DNA of 64,000 nt from contig NZ_BDFD01000006.1 of assembly GCF_001895085.1 (NCBI RefSeq), forward strand, positions 54,265-118,264. The letters are read 5' to 3'. Shown piece by piece: positions 18,280 through 27,869 of the stretch. Position 1 is the first letter of the stretch; each line of letters starts with the position of its first letter. The translations under genes and the position numbers were made by a program. Source of the stretch: Mariprofundus micogutta. Lineage in GTDB: Bacteria > Pseudomonadota > Zetaproteobacteria > Mariprofundales > Mariprofundaceae. A model generated the notes under the pieces. It was given only the letters and a program-made list of their open reading frames with translations, was not told the origin of the DNA and made no database searches.

Positions 18280-20214
18280 TTAGCTGATCGGTTGCGGTTC
18301 TCCGAAGTAATATCCCTGCATGGCATTTATGCCCAGCGCCTGCAGCGCATGAAAATCATCAACATTCTCGACATGTTCGGCGATCACCTGAATATCCAGC
18401 CCGTGCGCAATATCTGTGACGGTCTGCAGAAAGAATCGATTATCACTATTGTCAGCAATATTGCGGACAAAGCTGCCATCGAGTTTGATATAATCGAGTT
18501 TCAGCTGCCGCAATGACTGAAATGAACTCAGACGTGTACCAAAATGTTCCATGACGATGCGGGCACCGTTTGCCTGGGCGATATCAACAAAATGGTTGGC
18601 TTCACCAAAGCTTTGCAGAACGCCATGCTCTGTGATTTCAAACAGCAGTCTGGCAGCAGCTTTGTTGTGTGTTTGCAGATGTTTTTCCAGCCATGTGGAA
18701 AATGTGGAAGATTTGACAGAAGCTGCTGAAATATTAACGCCAAGTATCGAATTCTGATCAGTAGCATGCTCCAGCAGTGTCGTAGCACGCTGTATGACGA
18801 ATTGATCCAGTTTCTCGTTTAGCGCCAGTCGTTCGGCCATGGCAGCAAACGGGCCGGGGCGAATCTCTTTGCCTGCATCATCAATAACGCGCATCAGTAA
18901 TTCGCTGTAGATACTGTTTGAATTCTGATCCATCACGGGTTGGGCAATAAAGCGTACATTATTGTGTGATAAGGCGTTCTTGATAAGCGCAGCCCATGCC
19001 TGATTGCCCATGGCATCATTGTTTGAGCTGAGGATGTTATATTCATTGTTACCCTGGCTCTGGGCTGAAGCGAGTGCTGTATCCGCATCTGCCAGAATGT
19101 CACCAAAGCTGCTGTTCTGATGAAAGGATGCCAGACCGATATGACCGATGGCTTCAACCTGATGATTTGAACTCAACCCCTCCAGTGAACAGGATAGTTC
19201 ATGACCGAATGCACTGGTAGTATCCGGATCGGCAAGCGGTAGCAGTACTGCAAAATCGATACCACCGATACGCGCAGCCGTTGAACCATGATAGCTGTCG
19301 CACAGGCTATCGATCAGTCTGGCTACTTCGATGATCAGATTATCACCATCCTGATGCCCGTGTTTCTTGTTATATGCAGCAAAATCAGCAAGTCGTATCA
19401 GGGCTACAAAACCGGAACCTGCATGTTCCTGATCTTTGATACAGTTTTCTACGACTGCCTTAAAGCCATTTCGATTCATCAGGTGAGTCATCTCGTCGTA
19501 GTGCGCCTGTTCACGGTATTTCTCCGCCCGCTCGGTTAACATGGAGATGAAACTCTGAACTTTGGCTGTCATCATATTCATAGCCTCAACCATCTTTTTC
19601 AGTTCACGGGTTTTAGGAATGTCAGTGACAACAGGGAACTCACGATCACAAATTGCCAGAGCCTGTTTCTCGACCGCGTACAGCGGTTTCAGGATAGCCT
19701 TGAGCGCCATAAATGAGACCAGAAACGAGATGATAATAACGAGGAGGGACCACCACAGCATTGCGTAACTGGTGTCCCACAGCTTCTTGTATGCAAACCC
19801 CGGATGGGCTTCCAGATTTAATGTGCCGGACTGCGTCCAGCCGGTGGTAATGATGGAGCTGGCTTGTGGTGAATCCAGTTTTAAGCCATTGATAAACCAC
19901 TCTGGGACGTCCTCAATGCTGCTGGTGTTCTCACGTTCGATGAGTACTTCACCCTGCATGGATTTTAGCGAAAGGGATTTGTAGTAACCACTGTCAAAAA
20001 CGGCATTGATCATAGTATCCATGACGGCAATGTCGCGCGCTTTCATATGCGGAACCAGAGAGAGACCCAATGAATCGGCTGTGTTCTGGGTCTGAGTGGC
20101 CATTTGCAGCATCAGGTAAGTGCGGGTGTTATCGACACTGATCAGCCAGGTGCCTGCCCCCATCATGACAGAGACGCTGAGAATTAGTATGTAGAGTTGC
20201 CGGGATAGTGTCAT
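18280..20214 (-). CDS. lapD: LapD-like cyclic-di-GMP receptor (degenerate GGDEF-EAL)
   Basis: This inner-membrane receptor has 644 residues. It comprises a first helix at 6-26, a periplasmic LapD/MoxY-type domain to about 150, a second helix at about 152-172, HAMP, GGDEF and EAL domains. The active sites are altered: GGDEF reads GGIDF at 317-321 and the EAL signature reads ELL at 438-440, so it is probably catalytically dead and binds c-di-GMP through the EAL domain. In Pseudomonas, LapD holds the protease LapG inactive when c-di-GMP is high. lapG lies 13 bp upstream on the same strand, strongly supporting this call. Confidence 0.88.
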   Translation of the reverse strand: MTLSRQLYILILSVSVMMGAGTWLISVDNTRTYLMLQMATQTQNTADSLGLSLVPHMKARDIAVMDTMINAVFDSGYYKSLSLKSMQGEVLIERENTSSIEDVPEWFINGLKLDSPQASSIITTGWTQSGTLNLEAHPGFAYKKLWDTSYAMLWWSLLVIIISFLVSFMALKAILKPLYAVEKQALAICDREFPVVTDIPKTRELKKMVEAMNMMTAKVQSFISMLTERAEKYREQAHYDEMTHLMNRNGFKAVVENCIKDQEHAGSGFVALIRLADFAAYNKKHGHQDGDNLIIEVARLIDSLCDSYHGSTAARIGGIDFAVLLPLADPDTTSAFGHELSCSLEGLSSNHQVEAIGHIGLASFHQNSSFGDILADADTALASAQSQGNNEYNILSSNNDAMGNQAWAALIKNALSHNNVRFIAQPVMDQNSNSIYSELLMRVIDDAGKEIRPGPFAAMAERLALNEKLDQFVIQRATTLLEHATDQNSILGVNISAASVKSSTFSTWLEKHLQTHNKAAARLLFEITEHGVLQSFGEANHFVDIAQANGARIVMEHFGTRLSSFQSLRQLKLDYIKLDGSFVRNIADNSDNRFFLQTVTDIAHGLDIQVIAEHVENVDDFHALQALGINAMQGYYFGEPQPIS

Positions 20215-20227
20215 AAGTATTTCCTCT

Positions 20228-20986
20228 CTATCTGGTCATGCTTTTTGCAGTATAGCTGTTGCCGAGTTCTCTTTCCTGCTTCATGCGGATATTCAGATCC
20301 CGCCAGAGATTGATGCGCTGAGAACCGCCGGCAATTTTACGACCCTGACCGCGCTCCTTGGACATCCATAGATTGTTACCGTTAAAGCTGTATACGGGTA
20401 ACAGGTCGTTGCGTCTGGACGCAGGTTTAATTCTGGAAATCAGGTTGTCGAGAATCAAAGGTTCGCTGTCAGGTTTTTCATAATAGGCCAGCACCATGTG
20501 CGCCTGATTCAGTCGCAGTGCCTTTACATAGGTGATGCGTAAACGTTCGTCGGGGATGCCAAGTTCCATCAGGGTGAAATACTTGGCAATTGAAAAATCT
20601 TCACAGTCACCACCATTGGTGGAAAGTAGTTCTACTGGTGTCGCCCAGTAATCAGCACGGCCCCAATGACGGTCATCAGAGATAAAACGAACCCGATTAA
20701 AAAATTCGTTTACGGCATGAATGGTCTGCCATTCACTGTCACCTTTACTATCTTCAATAAGCTTCTGCCAATCGATGATGCGTTCTTTGGCTTGGTTGCC
20801 AAACTGCTTTGCGATTTTATCAAGAAATTCCGGAGAAAAACCACCATTGCCTGCCGTTGTGATTGAAACAGCAAGGACCAGCCAGACGAATAATAACTGT
20901 TTGAGAATTCTGGTACTCAGCGTTGGCTCCTTGGATGGTCTGGAGCCATTGCGGACTCTTTGTAACTCTAGCACAAAAGAGGCCAT
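20228..20986 (-). CDS. lapG: LapG-like periplasmic cysteine protease
   Basis: This bacterial transglutaminase-like cysteine protease cleaves a cell-surface adhesin when released from LapD. The catalytic triad is visible: Cys128 in GGDCEDF, His163 in NQAHMVL and Asp180 in LILDN. A hydrophobic export segment lies at about residues 30-46. The start is uncertain: the ATG at 20986 has no good ribosome-binding site, and an AAGGAG occurs inside the frame near residue 19, so translation may begin later. No LapA-type adhesin with a LapG cleavage site or a type I secretion system was found in this window. Confidence 0.88.
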   Translation of the reverse strand: MASFVLELQRVRNGSRPSKEPTLSTRILKQLLFVWLVLAVSITTAGNGGFSPEFLDKIAKQFGNQAKERIIDWQKLIEDSKGDSEWQTIHAVNEFFNRVRFISDDRHWGRADYWATPVELLSTNGGDCEDFSIAKYFTLMELGIPDERLRITYVKALRLNQAHMVLAYYEKPDSEPLILDNLISRIKPASRRNDLLPVYSFNGNNLWMSKERGQGRKIAGGSQRINLWRDLNIRMKQERELGNSYTAKSMTR

Positions 20987-21005
20987 CCGGAAGAGAGGCG
21001 GCTGA

Positions 21006-21038
21006 AAAATGAAAAAGGCAGGAGTTCCTCTCCTGCCT
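21006..21038 (-). terminator. Intrinsic terminator after flgE
   Basis: A perfect 9-bp stem (AGGCAGGAG at 21016-21024, CTCCTGCCT at 21030-21038) is followed on the minus strand by TTTTTCATTTTT. It closes the fliK-flgD-flgE transcript and separates it from lapG. Confidence 0.92.
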
Positions 21039-21050
21039 AAGCCTTAGCTT

Positions 21051-21081
21051 GCGTGATGCTCTGAAGACTCAGGCATCACGC
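21051..21081 (-). terminator. Second hairpin just after flgE
   Basis: GCGTGATGC at 21051-21059 and GCATCACGC at 21073-21081 form a perfect 9-bp stem with a 13-nt loop, 11 bp beyond the flgE stop and before the T-rich terminator. It lacks its own T-tract and may protect the 3' end of the mRNA or aid the terminator that follows. Confidence 0.6.
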
Positions 21082-21091
21082 AGCTATCTTA

Positions 21092-22495
21092 TTAACGTTT
21101 CACCTGCATCAGAGATGAAAGCATCTGGTCGGTGGTCAGAATGGTTTTCGAGTTGGCCTCATAACCACGCTGTACAACGATCAGTTTTACGAATTCAGCA
21201 GCCAGATCCACATTGGACTGTTCCAGCGCATAAGGTGAAATTGTACCCATACCACCAGCACCTGGCAGACTCAGTACCGGTGAGCCGGATGCAATGGTTT
21301 CACTGAGCAGGTTGTTACCATCATGGCTCAGTACCGCATCGTTCGGGAAGTTGGCCAGAGCCACCTGGAACAGGGCACGACGCTGACCGTTGGTGAATAC
21401 ACCGAATATTTTTCCGGCGGAGTCGGTTTCCAGTTTATCCAGGAAGCCGGATGCGAAACCATCACGGGTCATCTGGCGTGTAGCGAAGGAACCAGCCATC
21501 TGCACAGTACCATCGAGGCCGTTACCGGTGATTCCCTGAGCATCTGCTGCAGCGATTGGGTAGAGCACCCCCTGACCTGCGGCATTACCGAAGTTCATAT
21601 CGATTGTGCTTGGCGTGGCATTAGCCCAGTTGAACGTCAGTGTTGGTGAGTTTTCCTGAACCAGTTCACCACTGGGGCCAAAAACGACGGTTTGAGTTCC
21701 CGGGGTTGTGACTACACCTGCAGTCAGGACCGAGGCGGTTGGAGCACTGATTTCAGTTGCAACGCCAGCTGTACCACCGGTGAGTTCACCACCATCCACA
21801 GAGGAGTGCCAGTCCCAAACGATGTTACCTGAAGCATCCTGTCCGACTTTGGTGAACTGCAGGCTTACTGCATGTGTCTGGCCAAGAGAGTCAAATGCAT
21901 TCACTTCAGTCTTGTAGTGGAATGTTGTTGGGTCAGTGGGATCAAAGACAGTACCGGTTGGCAGTACTACTGCATTGGAGTCCAGTGTGATGCCTGCGGT
22001 AACAGTCGTTGTGGACTGAGCCTGTGCAGCCAGATTGGAGAAGGTAATATCTGTCACATTACCTACAGCTGTTTCGGTAGTGGCATCTACTGCAAAGCCC
22101 TGTACCACGTTACCCTGACCATCGATAAGGTTGAAATCCTTATCGAGGATGAAGGCTCCGGCTCGGGTATAGGATAGCTCAGCCGTAGCAGGATCACGCA
22201 TAGCAAACAGACCGTTACCGTTAATTGCCATGTCGGTAGGGCTGGTTGTGTTCTGCAGTGAGCCCTGCTGTTGATCTCGTGTGATTGAACCGATTCGCAC
22301 ACCGTTACCAACCTGGTTGGCAATATTGGATCGTGTTACGCCCACAGTCTGGGACAATACGTCCGAGAAATTGACGTTCTGGCTTTTAAAGCCCAGAGAG
22401 TTGACGTTGGCGATGTTGTCACCAACTACGCGCACAGCCTCACCGAATGATGAAAGACCGGAGGCGCCGATGAAGAGTGCATTATAAATACCCAT
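21092..22495 (-). CDS. flgE: Flagellar hook protein FlgE
   Basis: FlgE builds the extracellular hook that joins the rod to the filament. The 467-residue protein has the rod/hook N-terminal signature (VVGDNIANVNSLGFKSQ, about residues 22-40) and the matching C-terminal helix (ALEQSNVDLAAEFVKLIVVQ). The variable central region forms the hook surface. It is the last gene of fliK-flgD-flgE and is followed by two hairpins. Export is through the flagellar type III system, so no Sec signal is expected or seen. Confidence 0.97.
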   Translation of the reverse strand: MGIYNALFIGASGLSSFGEAVRVVGDNIANVNSLGFKSQNVNFSDVLSQTVGVTRSNIANQVGNGVRIGSITRDQQQGSLQNTTSPTDMAINGNGLFAMRDPATAELSYTRAGAFILDKDFNLIDGQGNVVQGFAVDATTETAVGNVTDITFSNLAAQAQSTTTVTAGITLDSNAVVLPTGTVFDPTDPTTFHYKTEVNAFDSLGQTHAVSLQFTKVGQDASGNIVWDWHSSVDGGELTGGTAGVATEISAPTASVLTAGVVTTPGTQTVVFGPSGELVQENSPTLTFNWANATPSTIDMNFGNAAGQGVLYPIAAADAQGITGNGLDGTVQMAGSFATRQMTRDGFASGFLDKLETDSAGKIFGVFTNGQRRALFQVALANFPNDAVLSHDGNNLLSETIASGSPVLSLPGAGGMGTISPYALEQSNVDLAAEFVKLIVVQRGYEANSKTILTTDQMLSSLMQVKR

Positions 22496-22520
22496 GATTT
22501 ACTCCTTTGTTTTGGTCCGT

Positions 22521-23189
22521 CTACAGACGGATTTCTGTGATTTCGTTGAGTGATGCGGAAACACCACCCACAATTAATTCAGTACCACCGCTTGAGAAAC
22601 GAACTGCTTCTACAACACCTGAACGATGGACTGATGACGCTATGGTGCCGCCATTGAGATTGAGTGCGCTGATATCAACGGTGTAATATCCCTGTGGTGC
22701 TTGAGCACCGGAATCCATTGTGCCATCCCAGACAATCTGATTTGAACCCGCGACCATATTAGCCATAGGCATGGTTTTCACCGGTTCACCATTGCTGTTG
22801 AAAATATAAACCATGGCATCAGACGATGGTTCATCTAATACGGCAGAGAAGGTTTGGTTTGTACCGTTGTATAAAATCTGATTCTGATTCACGGTGACAT
22901 TGTGTCCCAGATAGTCGGCACCACTGGTGACAGGGGCAGCATTATTACCAACGCCGCCTGCAGCCACCAGTTGCTGCAATAACTTGTTACTTTCGGTCTG
23001 CTGTTCAACCATGTTGAACTGCGCCAGCTGGGATGACATCTGGGTTGCATCCTGAGGTTTGAGCGGATCTTGGTGTTCCATCTGAGCGACCAGCAGTTTC
23101 AGAAAGATGTCTTTTTGGCCAAGATCATTTTTCTTGGTGTTATCAATATTGGCCGCATTGGCTGTGGGTGAAATGGTAGGTGTTAACAT
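22521..23189 (-). CDS. flgD: Flagellar hook assembly (capping) protein FlgD
   Basis: FlgD caps the growing hook so that FlgE subunits can polymerise. The 222-residue protein has the conserved N-terminal FlgD region (LGQKDIFLKLLVAQMEHQDPLKPQD) and a C-terminal tudor/FlgD-Ig part (VWDGTMDSGAQAPQGYYTVDI). It lies between fliK and flgE with short gaps, the usual grouping of hook-length, cap and hook genes. Confidence 0.96.
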   Translation of the reverse strand: MLTPTISPTANAANIDNTKKNDLGQKDIFLKLLVAQMEHQDPLKPQDATQMSSQLAQFNMVEQQTESNKLLQQLVAAGGVGNNAAPVTSGADYLGHNVTVNQNQILYNGTNQTFSAVLDEPSSDAMVYIFNSNGEPVKTMPMANMVAGSNQIVWDGTMDSGAQAPQGYYTVDISALNLNGGTIASSVHRSGVVEAVRFSSGGTELIVGGVSASLNEITEIRL

Positions 23190-23199
23190 GGATAGCCTC

Positions 23200-24783
23200 C
23201 TAAACCCGGATACTCAGGCTGCCATCAGCACTACGCGTTGATTGCTGTTGCACAGGGTTGCTGCTATTGCCTGTCGAATGATTATCGCCATTGTCAGCCA
23301 GATTCCTTGAGCTATATCGGCCTGATTCAGCAGATGATTCCTGTTGTCCGTTTGAGCCCATGGAAAAACCTGAAAGGTCAAAACCCTGCTGTGACAGCGC
23401 TGCCCTTAAAGTGGGTAGTTGTTGCTCAAGTGCGGTTCTGGTTGTGCCCTGATCCACAACCATATGAACCTGCAGCTGCTTGGCTGCATCGGTCTGCAGG
23501 GTGATCTGGATTTTACCAAGATTTGCAGGATCCAGCTGGATCTCCAGTTTGGTCTGACCATTTGCAGCTGATTGCGCAATATGTTTCATACTATCAAACA
23601 CAGACATGGCTGGGGTGGTTTTGCCGGTCATATAATTCTGAAAGTTTGCATTATTCGTTGATGTAGCATTGCTTGATTTCGCATCACCGGATAAAGCAGA
23701 GGCCATGCGACCCTCCTGGCTTCCTTTGTCTGAACCAGAGCCAGAATCTGTCAGTGAAGCATCGGATGTGCTGGTCTGTACTGAAGTAGAGACTGCGGCA
23801 GTCGCAGGATTGCCCTGTGCATGCGAGACTTGAGCAGGTTTACCCTGTTGAGGTTGCGCGGCAGCTGCGACATTGATGCTTTCGGGTTTAGCCTGCATGG
23901 CGGGTTTGTCAGCAAGCTGTTTTGCTGTGGTTTCCAGGCTTGCTGTGGCTTTATTACCTTCCTGCAGTATTGGAATATCACTTTTGAGTTCTGCAGTGTT
24001 TGCCGACACCTGTATATTCGCAGAAGTCTGTCCGCTTACTGTTGGTTTATGTACATGGCCCCCCAGATCAGTAGTTCTGGTCGTTGCTTTTGAGTCCTGA
24101 GGTCTGCTGTCTACAGTATTCGTCTGTTCAGCATTTTCGGAAAGACTGACTGATGCCATGCCCTTGCTTCCAGTAACTGATGTTGCAGTCGTAGGTGTTG
24201 TGGCTGTTGCTCCGGTCGGCAGAGGTTTGTTAGCGAGCTGAATGCTCTCTTCTGCTTCTGCAGTTTTGTTGAAGGTGGCAGCTGTAACTTTGGACTCAGC
24301 TTGCTGGGCCACCTTTAGAACAGGACTTGCCTGTTCGCTATTGCTGTTGACCTGCTGGCCTTGAGTAGCAGTTTTACCATCAGCAATCAGCACCGTTGCT
24401 TTACCAGCAAGATCTGCTTTTTTACTTTGCAACGGTTGATTCATTATGACTTGATATGCAAGCAGGGGGGCGGCGGTTTCTTCTGCCTGAGTTTCACCAG
24501 TCAGTTTCGATTTGGCAGCCAGTGCTACAAGTTTCTTTCCCTTTGCGACTGTGAGCGGCTCAGCCTTTTGCATCAAGGGTAATTCACCCGTGCCGGACAT
24601 GGTGGTTACAGTTTTAGTTTTGCCGAGACCGGCAGCGTTGAGTTGCAAACCTTTGCCCTTGCCGGTGGCAAGGGCGTGTTTGTCAAACATGGCGAGCAAT
24701 TTGGCAAACAGGCTGTTTTTTCCCTGCTTGCCAGACTTTCCTGTAATGCCGGATAGGCCGGTGCCGTTTATTTGTTCGATCAT
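23200..24783 (-). CDS. fliK: Flagellar hook-length control protein FliK
   Basis: FliK measures the hook and switches the export apparatus from hook to filament substrates. The long central part is low in complexity and rich in Ala, Thr, Gln, Ser and Lys. The C-terminal domain carries the family's LDPANLGKIQITL motif, followed by the helical export-switch region. The start is set at ATG 24783 (MIEQINGTGL), giving 527 residues; ATG at 24792 or a start at 24879 are alternatives, and no strong ribosome-binding site decides. It is 10 bp upstream of flgD. Confidence 0.92.
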   Translation of the reverse strand: MIEQINGTGLSGITGKSGKQGKNSLFAKLLAMFDKHALATGKGKGLQLNAAGLGKTKTVTTMSGTGELPLMQKAEPLTVAKGKKLVALAAKSKLTGETQAEETAAPLLAYQVIMNQPLQSKKADLAGKATVLIADGKTATQGQQVNSNSEQASPVLKVAQQAESKVTAATFNKTAEAEESIQLANKPLPTGATATTPTTATSVTGSKGMASVSLSENAEQTNTVDSRPQDSKATTRTTDLGGHVHKPTVSGQTSANIQVSANTAELKSDIPILQEGNKATASLETTAKQLADKPAMQAKPESINVAAAAQPQQGKPAQVSHAQGNPATAAVSTSVQTSTSDASLTDSGSGSDKGSQEGRMASALSGDAKSSNATSTNNANFQNYMTGKTTPAMSVFDSMKHIAQSAANGQTKLEIQLDPANLGKIQITLQTDAAKQLQVHMVVDQGTTRTALEQQLPTLRAALSQQGFDLSGFSMGSNGQQESSAESGRYSSRNLADNGDNHSTGNSSNPVQQQSTRSADGSLSIRV

Positions 24784-24945
24784 GCCAACCATAGAGCATG
24801 AAGCAGGCCAGAGTATAAGTCCTTTTAAAACAGTACTTTGTGGCATGTATGAAGGTATTGCTGTGGAAAAGATTGCCACCTGGGTGGAAAAAAATTCCTT
24901 ACGAACCTTTTTAGTATGAAGCTATGATTTACAGGTGAAAATTAA

Positions 24946-24971
24946 AAAGCCCCCTTAGCTAAGGGAGCTTT
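24946..24971 (-). terminator. Intrinsic terminator after the ion-channel gene
   Basis: An 11-bp stem with one mismatch (AAGCCCCCTTA and TAAGGGAGCTT around GC) is followed on the minus strand by TTTTTAATTTTC. It lies 37 bp past the channel gene stop. It would isolate fliK-flgD-flgE from the upstream flagellar operon, so fliK needs its own promoter in 24784-24945. Confidence 0.85.
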
Positions 24972-25007
24972 TGTTTACTCTGGATTGAAATGTATGATCA
25001 GAGCTTA

Positions 25008-27869
25008 TTAGTCAGTTTCATGTTCACCAATTACAATTAGTTCGACAATATTGTCTCGGAATTCAGTCCATGAATGGCGAGAAACAGGGTTTCCAAATGG
25101 ATTTAGAATGATTTGGTGCTGTCTTAAGCAAGAGTAATCTTCCTCCCTTGGGAAAAATTTTCTAATTGTATTTTGAAGTGGGTCGTTCCAATTATAGCTA
25201 TCTTTTAACCGGTAGCCGATCCATACATAACCCTCAGAAAGTAAATATGAAAACAGTGATTCTGCATTGTCTGGTAGCGCTTCATTTACCTGTAGTGTTT
25301 GTATGTCCATTTCGTCTAAATCACCCACATCTCCCATCAAGTCGTCGATAGTATGACGCAATGTACGTTGTAGTTCATAGGCATCAGGATTTTCTGAGCG
25401 ATACATGTGGTAGCTGGTATGGGCAACATAAGTACCATAAAATTCATCAGGTACAGTAACGTGAATTTCTAGCCCTATGTTGAATCGGTCTAATTCTTCC
25501 TGAAGTAGCCGGGCTTGATCTCGACCCTCCAGAATTGGAAAAATGTCCGGATTTCCTCCCTGCTCTTTAACGATAGTAACCAAGTGGGATAGAACAGTTG
25601 AAATGCCTGCATATGCATTTGTTTTCATATGCTGAGGTCGAGACAGTAAGATTCGGTCTGCCGTTTCTATGTACGGTCTCAGAAAGTTCATATTACTGAA
25701 ATCCCATGTTACCATATCAATGCTGATGCGATCACATGCACCTGCTGTTTCATTGACCCGTTTTTTGAGATACGCTGTTTGATCAGCAAGTTCTTCATGG
25801 GTCAGATCATCAATCAGGGTTAAGTGAATTCGATCAAAGTCATCAAGTAGCCGCTTCAATAGCAATGGCAGGCTTCCAACCCAACCAGAAATGAGAAGGT
25901 TTAATTCTTTAGAGACAGCTATTGGTTTAAATGTCATCTGAACAGGGGAGGCTGCTTCAATGGCATTGAATTTTTTAATGGTAAAAAATGTTTCTGAAAA
26001 TAGTGCATTTGGACTAATTGCCACAGCAAGTATAGATGGAACACGAATTGGAAGGTTTAATTCGCATGCCTTATATAGTGGACGTGAATTCCCGCTTTCA
26101 TCTGTTATTGCAACAAGGGTAACCCCTCGAACCATAAGTCGTGAGGCCAAGATATCTAAAGGCATGGAGTGAGTGCCATCAGGTAAACTGAGGGTGATCT
26201 GATCGCCTTCCTGTTGCAGGGTTCCTCCCCACTCTGAAATTTGTAATGCAGAATCTTCAGTACGATCAGGGATCATCAGGCGTTCCAGGATCTGATCAAA
26301 GTCTCGATAAGAAAGTATATTACGAAGGAGATTCGCTCTTACGTCAGCCTGAGACAGTACAACCGTAGGTTTGTTATAGAATTCTGTAGTGTCCCAACCT
26401 ACCTGAAGCATATGATGGTGAGTGTCCAGATGTGGCTCACTCATCCCTGGGGTGGCTACATTAAGGTAGATTTCAGGGTTTACTTTTCTTACGGCAATTA
26501 ATGAAAAGGTGGCATGGGCTAAATTGTCAGCACTGGAATGTCCATCAGGAATATTAATGATGGCCTGTCTTGCATGACCCAGGTTGATGCGTTGGAGGGA
26601 TTTTACATCCTCCAGGTCTCCCCAGCGGAAGGAAACCCAGTTATGTTCGATTAGCTCATCAGGTGTTTCCTGAGAGCTATTGAGGACAACTAACTTCAGC
26701 TTGGAAAAACTGCGTTCAGAGATAGTTTTTAAACGCGACACCATAAATGGAGCAACCTTTGACCAACCGAGCATCACCATATGATTGGTGATATTTAGTC
26801 GCTCATTACGTAATTTTGCCATTAAGCCAGAGACAATGTGTGCTCCGATACCGATAAAGAATGCGAAAATGAATACGCCAACAATAACTGCCAACACAGA
26901 GAACACTGCGATGGATGTCTCGTGGGGGAACATGACCGTATTACCGGGGTCGGTAAACATGCGGAACGCGAACCAAATCGGAGCAAACATCCCTTGATCT
27001 GTCGGGTCCAGCACACCATTTTGGCTATAATCAAAATCTGCTTGGGTGTAGTGCCCGATGACACCGCCACCTATGGATAATACAGCCAACAATAGTACAA
27101 TGAGGTTGATTTCCTGCATAAACTGGCCTTCACGCATGACCTCTTTGAGATTGCGAACAATAACCATCCATGGGCGAAGCAGCCTGACCAGACGAAGCAT
27201 TCGAAGTGCCCCGCCATATGGAATAAAAGCAAAGGCAGGAATCATTACGATGGTGGCTATGGTATCTATCCACCAGTATCCCCATTCAATCATTTTGTCT
27301 CTTTTCGACTCATAGGACATATGCCGCATAATCAGGAGTCGAATGGCCAATTCGACTGCAAAGAAGATAATAATAATCCACATCAGTGTATCTTCTGCAA
27401 AAAACGAAAGCAGAATAATCAGTGAAATCAGCATGCCGTATGTCGGGGAATACATTGCGCTCTGGATGTCTAGATAACGGAACATGCGCAGTGTGCGCAG
27501 CAGATAAAATGCTCGAATCAATCGAGCGGCTGCAGCATTTTCTGCATCAATGGGAATATCAAATACGGTGATCAGTAATGAGGCGATGCCGACGATGTCC
27601 AACACAAGGAACAGAGCATCAATTTTCTGGTTCAATGATGAACGGTATGGATTAGTACGCCTTTTATTTAGCATGATGGCAATACGCATGCCTAACTCGC
27701 CAACAAAGAACAGGAACAATATGGCAGCCAGAATTTGATTGTGGGTGAATGAGAGTGCGATCAGTCCCATCATCAGGAAACCAAAACGCGGATGCATCAG
27801 GATCCACTCCATATGATGGTAGAAAAGCGGCCTGTCGCTTACAACCGATCGCATGTCACTTTTTTTCAT
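25008..27869 (-). CDS. Large ion channel with two voltage-sensor-like modules and two RCK-like domains
   Basis: The 953-residue protein has two consecutive four-helix modules. Each ends in an S4-like helix with arginines three residues apart: R116, R119, R125, R128 and R131 in the first; R223, R226, R229 and R232 in the second. A single S5-pore-S6 unit follows at about 252-345. The pore loop FRMFTDPGNTVMF lacks the TVGYG potassium filter and resembles the ADAGNH-type filter of CASTOR/POLLUX channels. Cytoplasmic RCK-like nucleotide-binding domains begin near 363 (MVMLGWSKVAP) and near 660 (LLISGWVGSLPLLL). The gene lies between motE and fliK inside the flagellar cluster and is visibly more AT-rich than its neighbours, suggesting insertion by transfer. 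Ion selectivity cannot be stated from sequence. Confidence 0.8.
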   Translation of the reverse strand: MKKSDMRSVVSDRPLFYHHMEWILMHPRFGFLMMGLIALSFTHNQILAAILFLFFVGELGMRIAIMLNKRRTNPYRSSLNQKIDALFLVLDIVGIASLLITVFDIPIDAENAAAARLIRAFYLLRTLRMFRYLDIQSAMYSPTYGMLISLIILLSFFAEDTLMWIIIIFFAVELAIRLLIMRHMSYESKRDKMIEWGYWWIDTIATIVMIPAFAFIPYGGALRMLRLVRLLRPWMVIVRNLKEVMREGQFMQEINLIVLLLAVLSIGGGVIGHYTQADFDYSQNGVLDPTDQGMFAPIWFAFRMFTDPGNTVMFPHETSIAVFSVLAVIVGVFIFAFFIGIGAHIVSGLMAKLRNERLNITNHMVMLGWSKVAPFMVSRLKTISERSFSKLKLVVLNSSQETPDELIEHNWVSFRWGDLEDVKSLQRINLGHARQAIINIPDGHSSADNLAHATFSLIAVRKVNPEIYLNVATPGMSEPHLDTHHHMLQVGWDTTEFYNKPTVVLSQADVRANLLRNILSYRDFDQILERLMIPDRTEDSALQISEWGGTLQQEGDQITLSLPDGTHSMPLDILASRLMVRGVTLVAITDESGNSRPLYKACELNLPIRVPSILAVAISPNALFSETFFTIKKFNAIEAASPVQMTFKPIAVSKELNLLISGWVGSLPLLLKRLLDDFDRIHLTLIDDLTHEELADQTAYLKKRVNETAGACDRISIDMVTWDFSNMNFLRPYIETADRILLSRPQHMKTNAYAGISTVLSHLVTIVKEQGGNPDIFPILEGRDQARLLQEELDRFNIGLEIHVTVPDEFYGTYVAHTSYHMYRSENPDAYELQRTLRHTIDDLMGDVGDLDEMDIQTLQVNEALPDNAESLFSYLLSEGYVWIGYRLKDSYNWNDPLQNTIRKFFPREEDYSCLRQHQIILNPFGNPVSRHSWTEFRDNIVELIVIGEHETD

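Noticed and set aside
24795..24810. Weak sigma-54-like element (TGGCCTGCTTCATGCT, minus strand) before fliK
   Set aside because: GG and GC spacing is right, but both boxes deviate from consensus and the inferred start site would fall at the fliK start codon, leaving no leader. The true fliK promoter remains unidentified.
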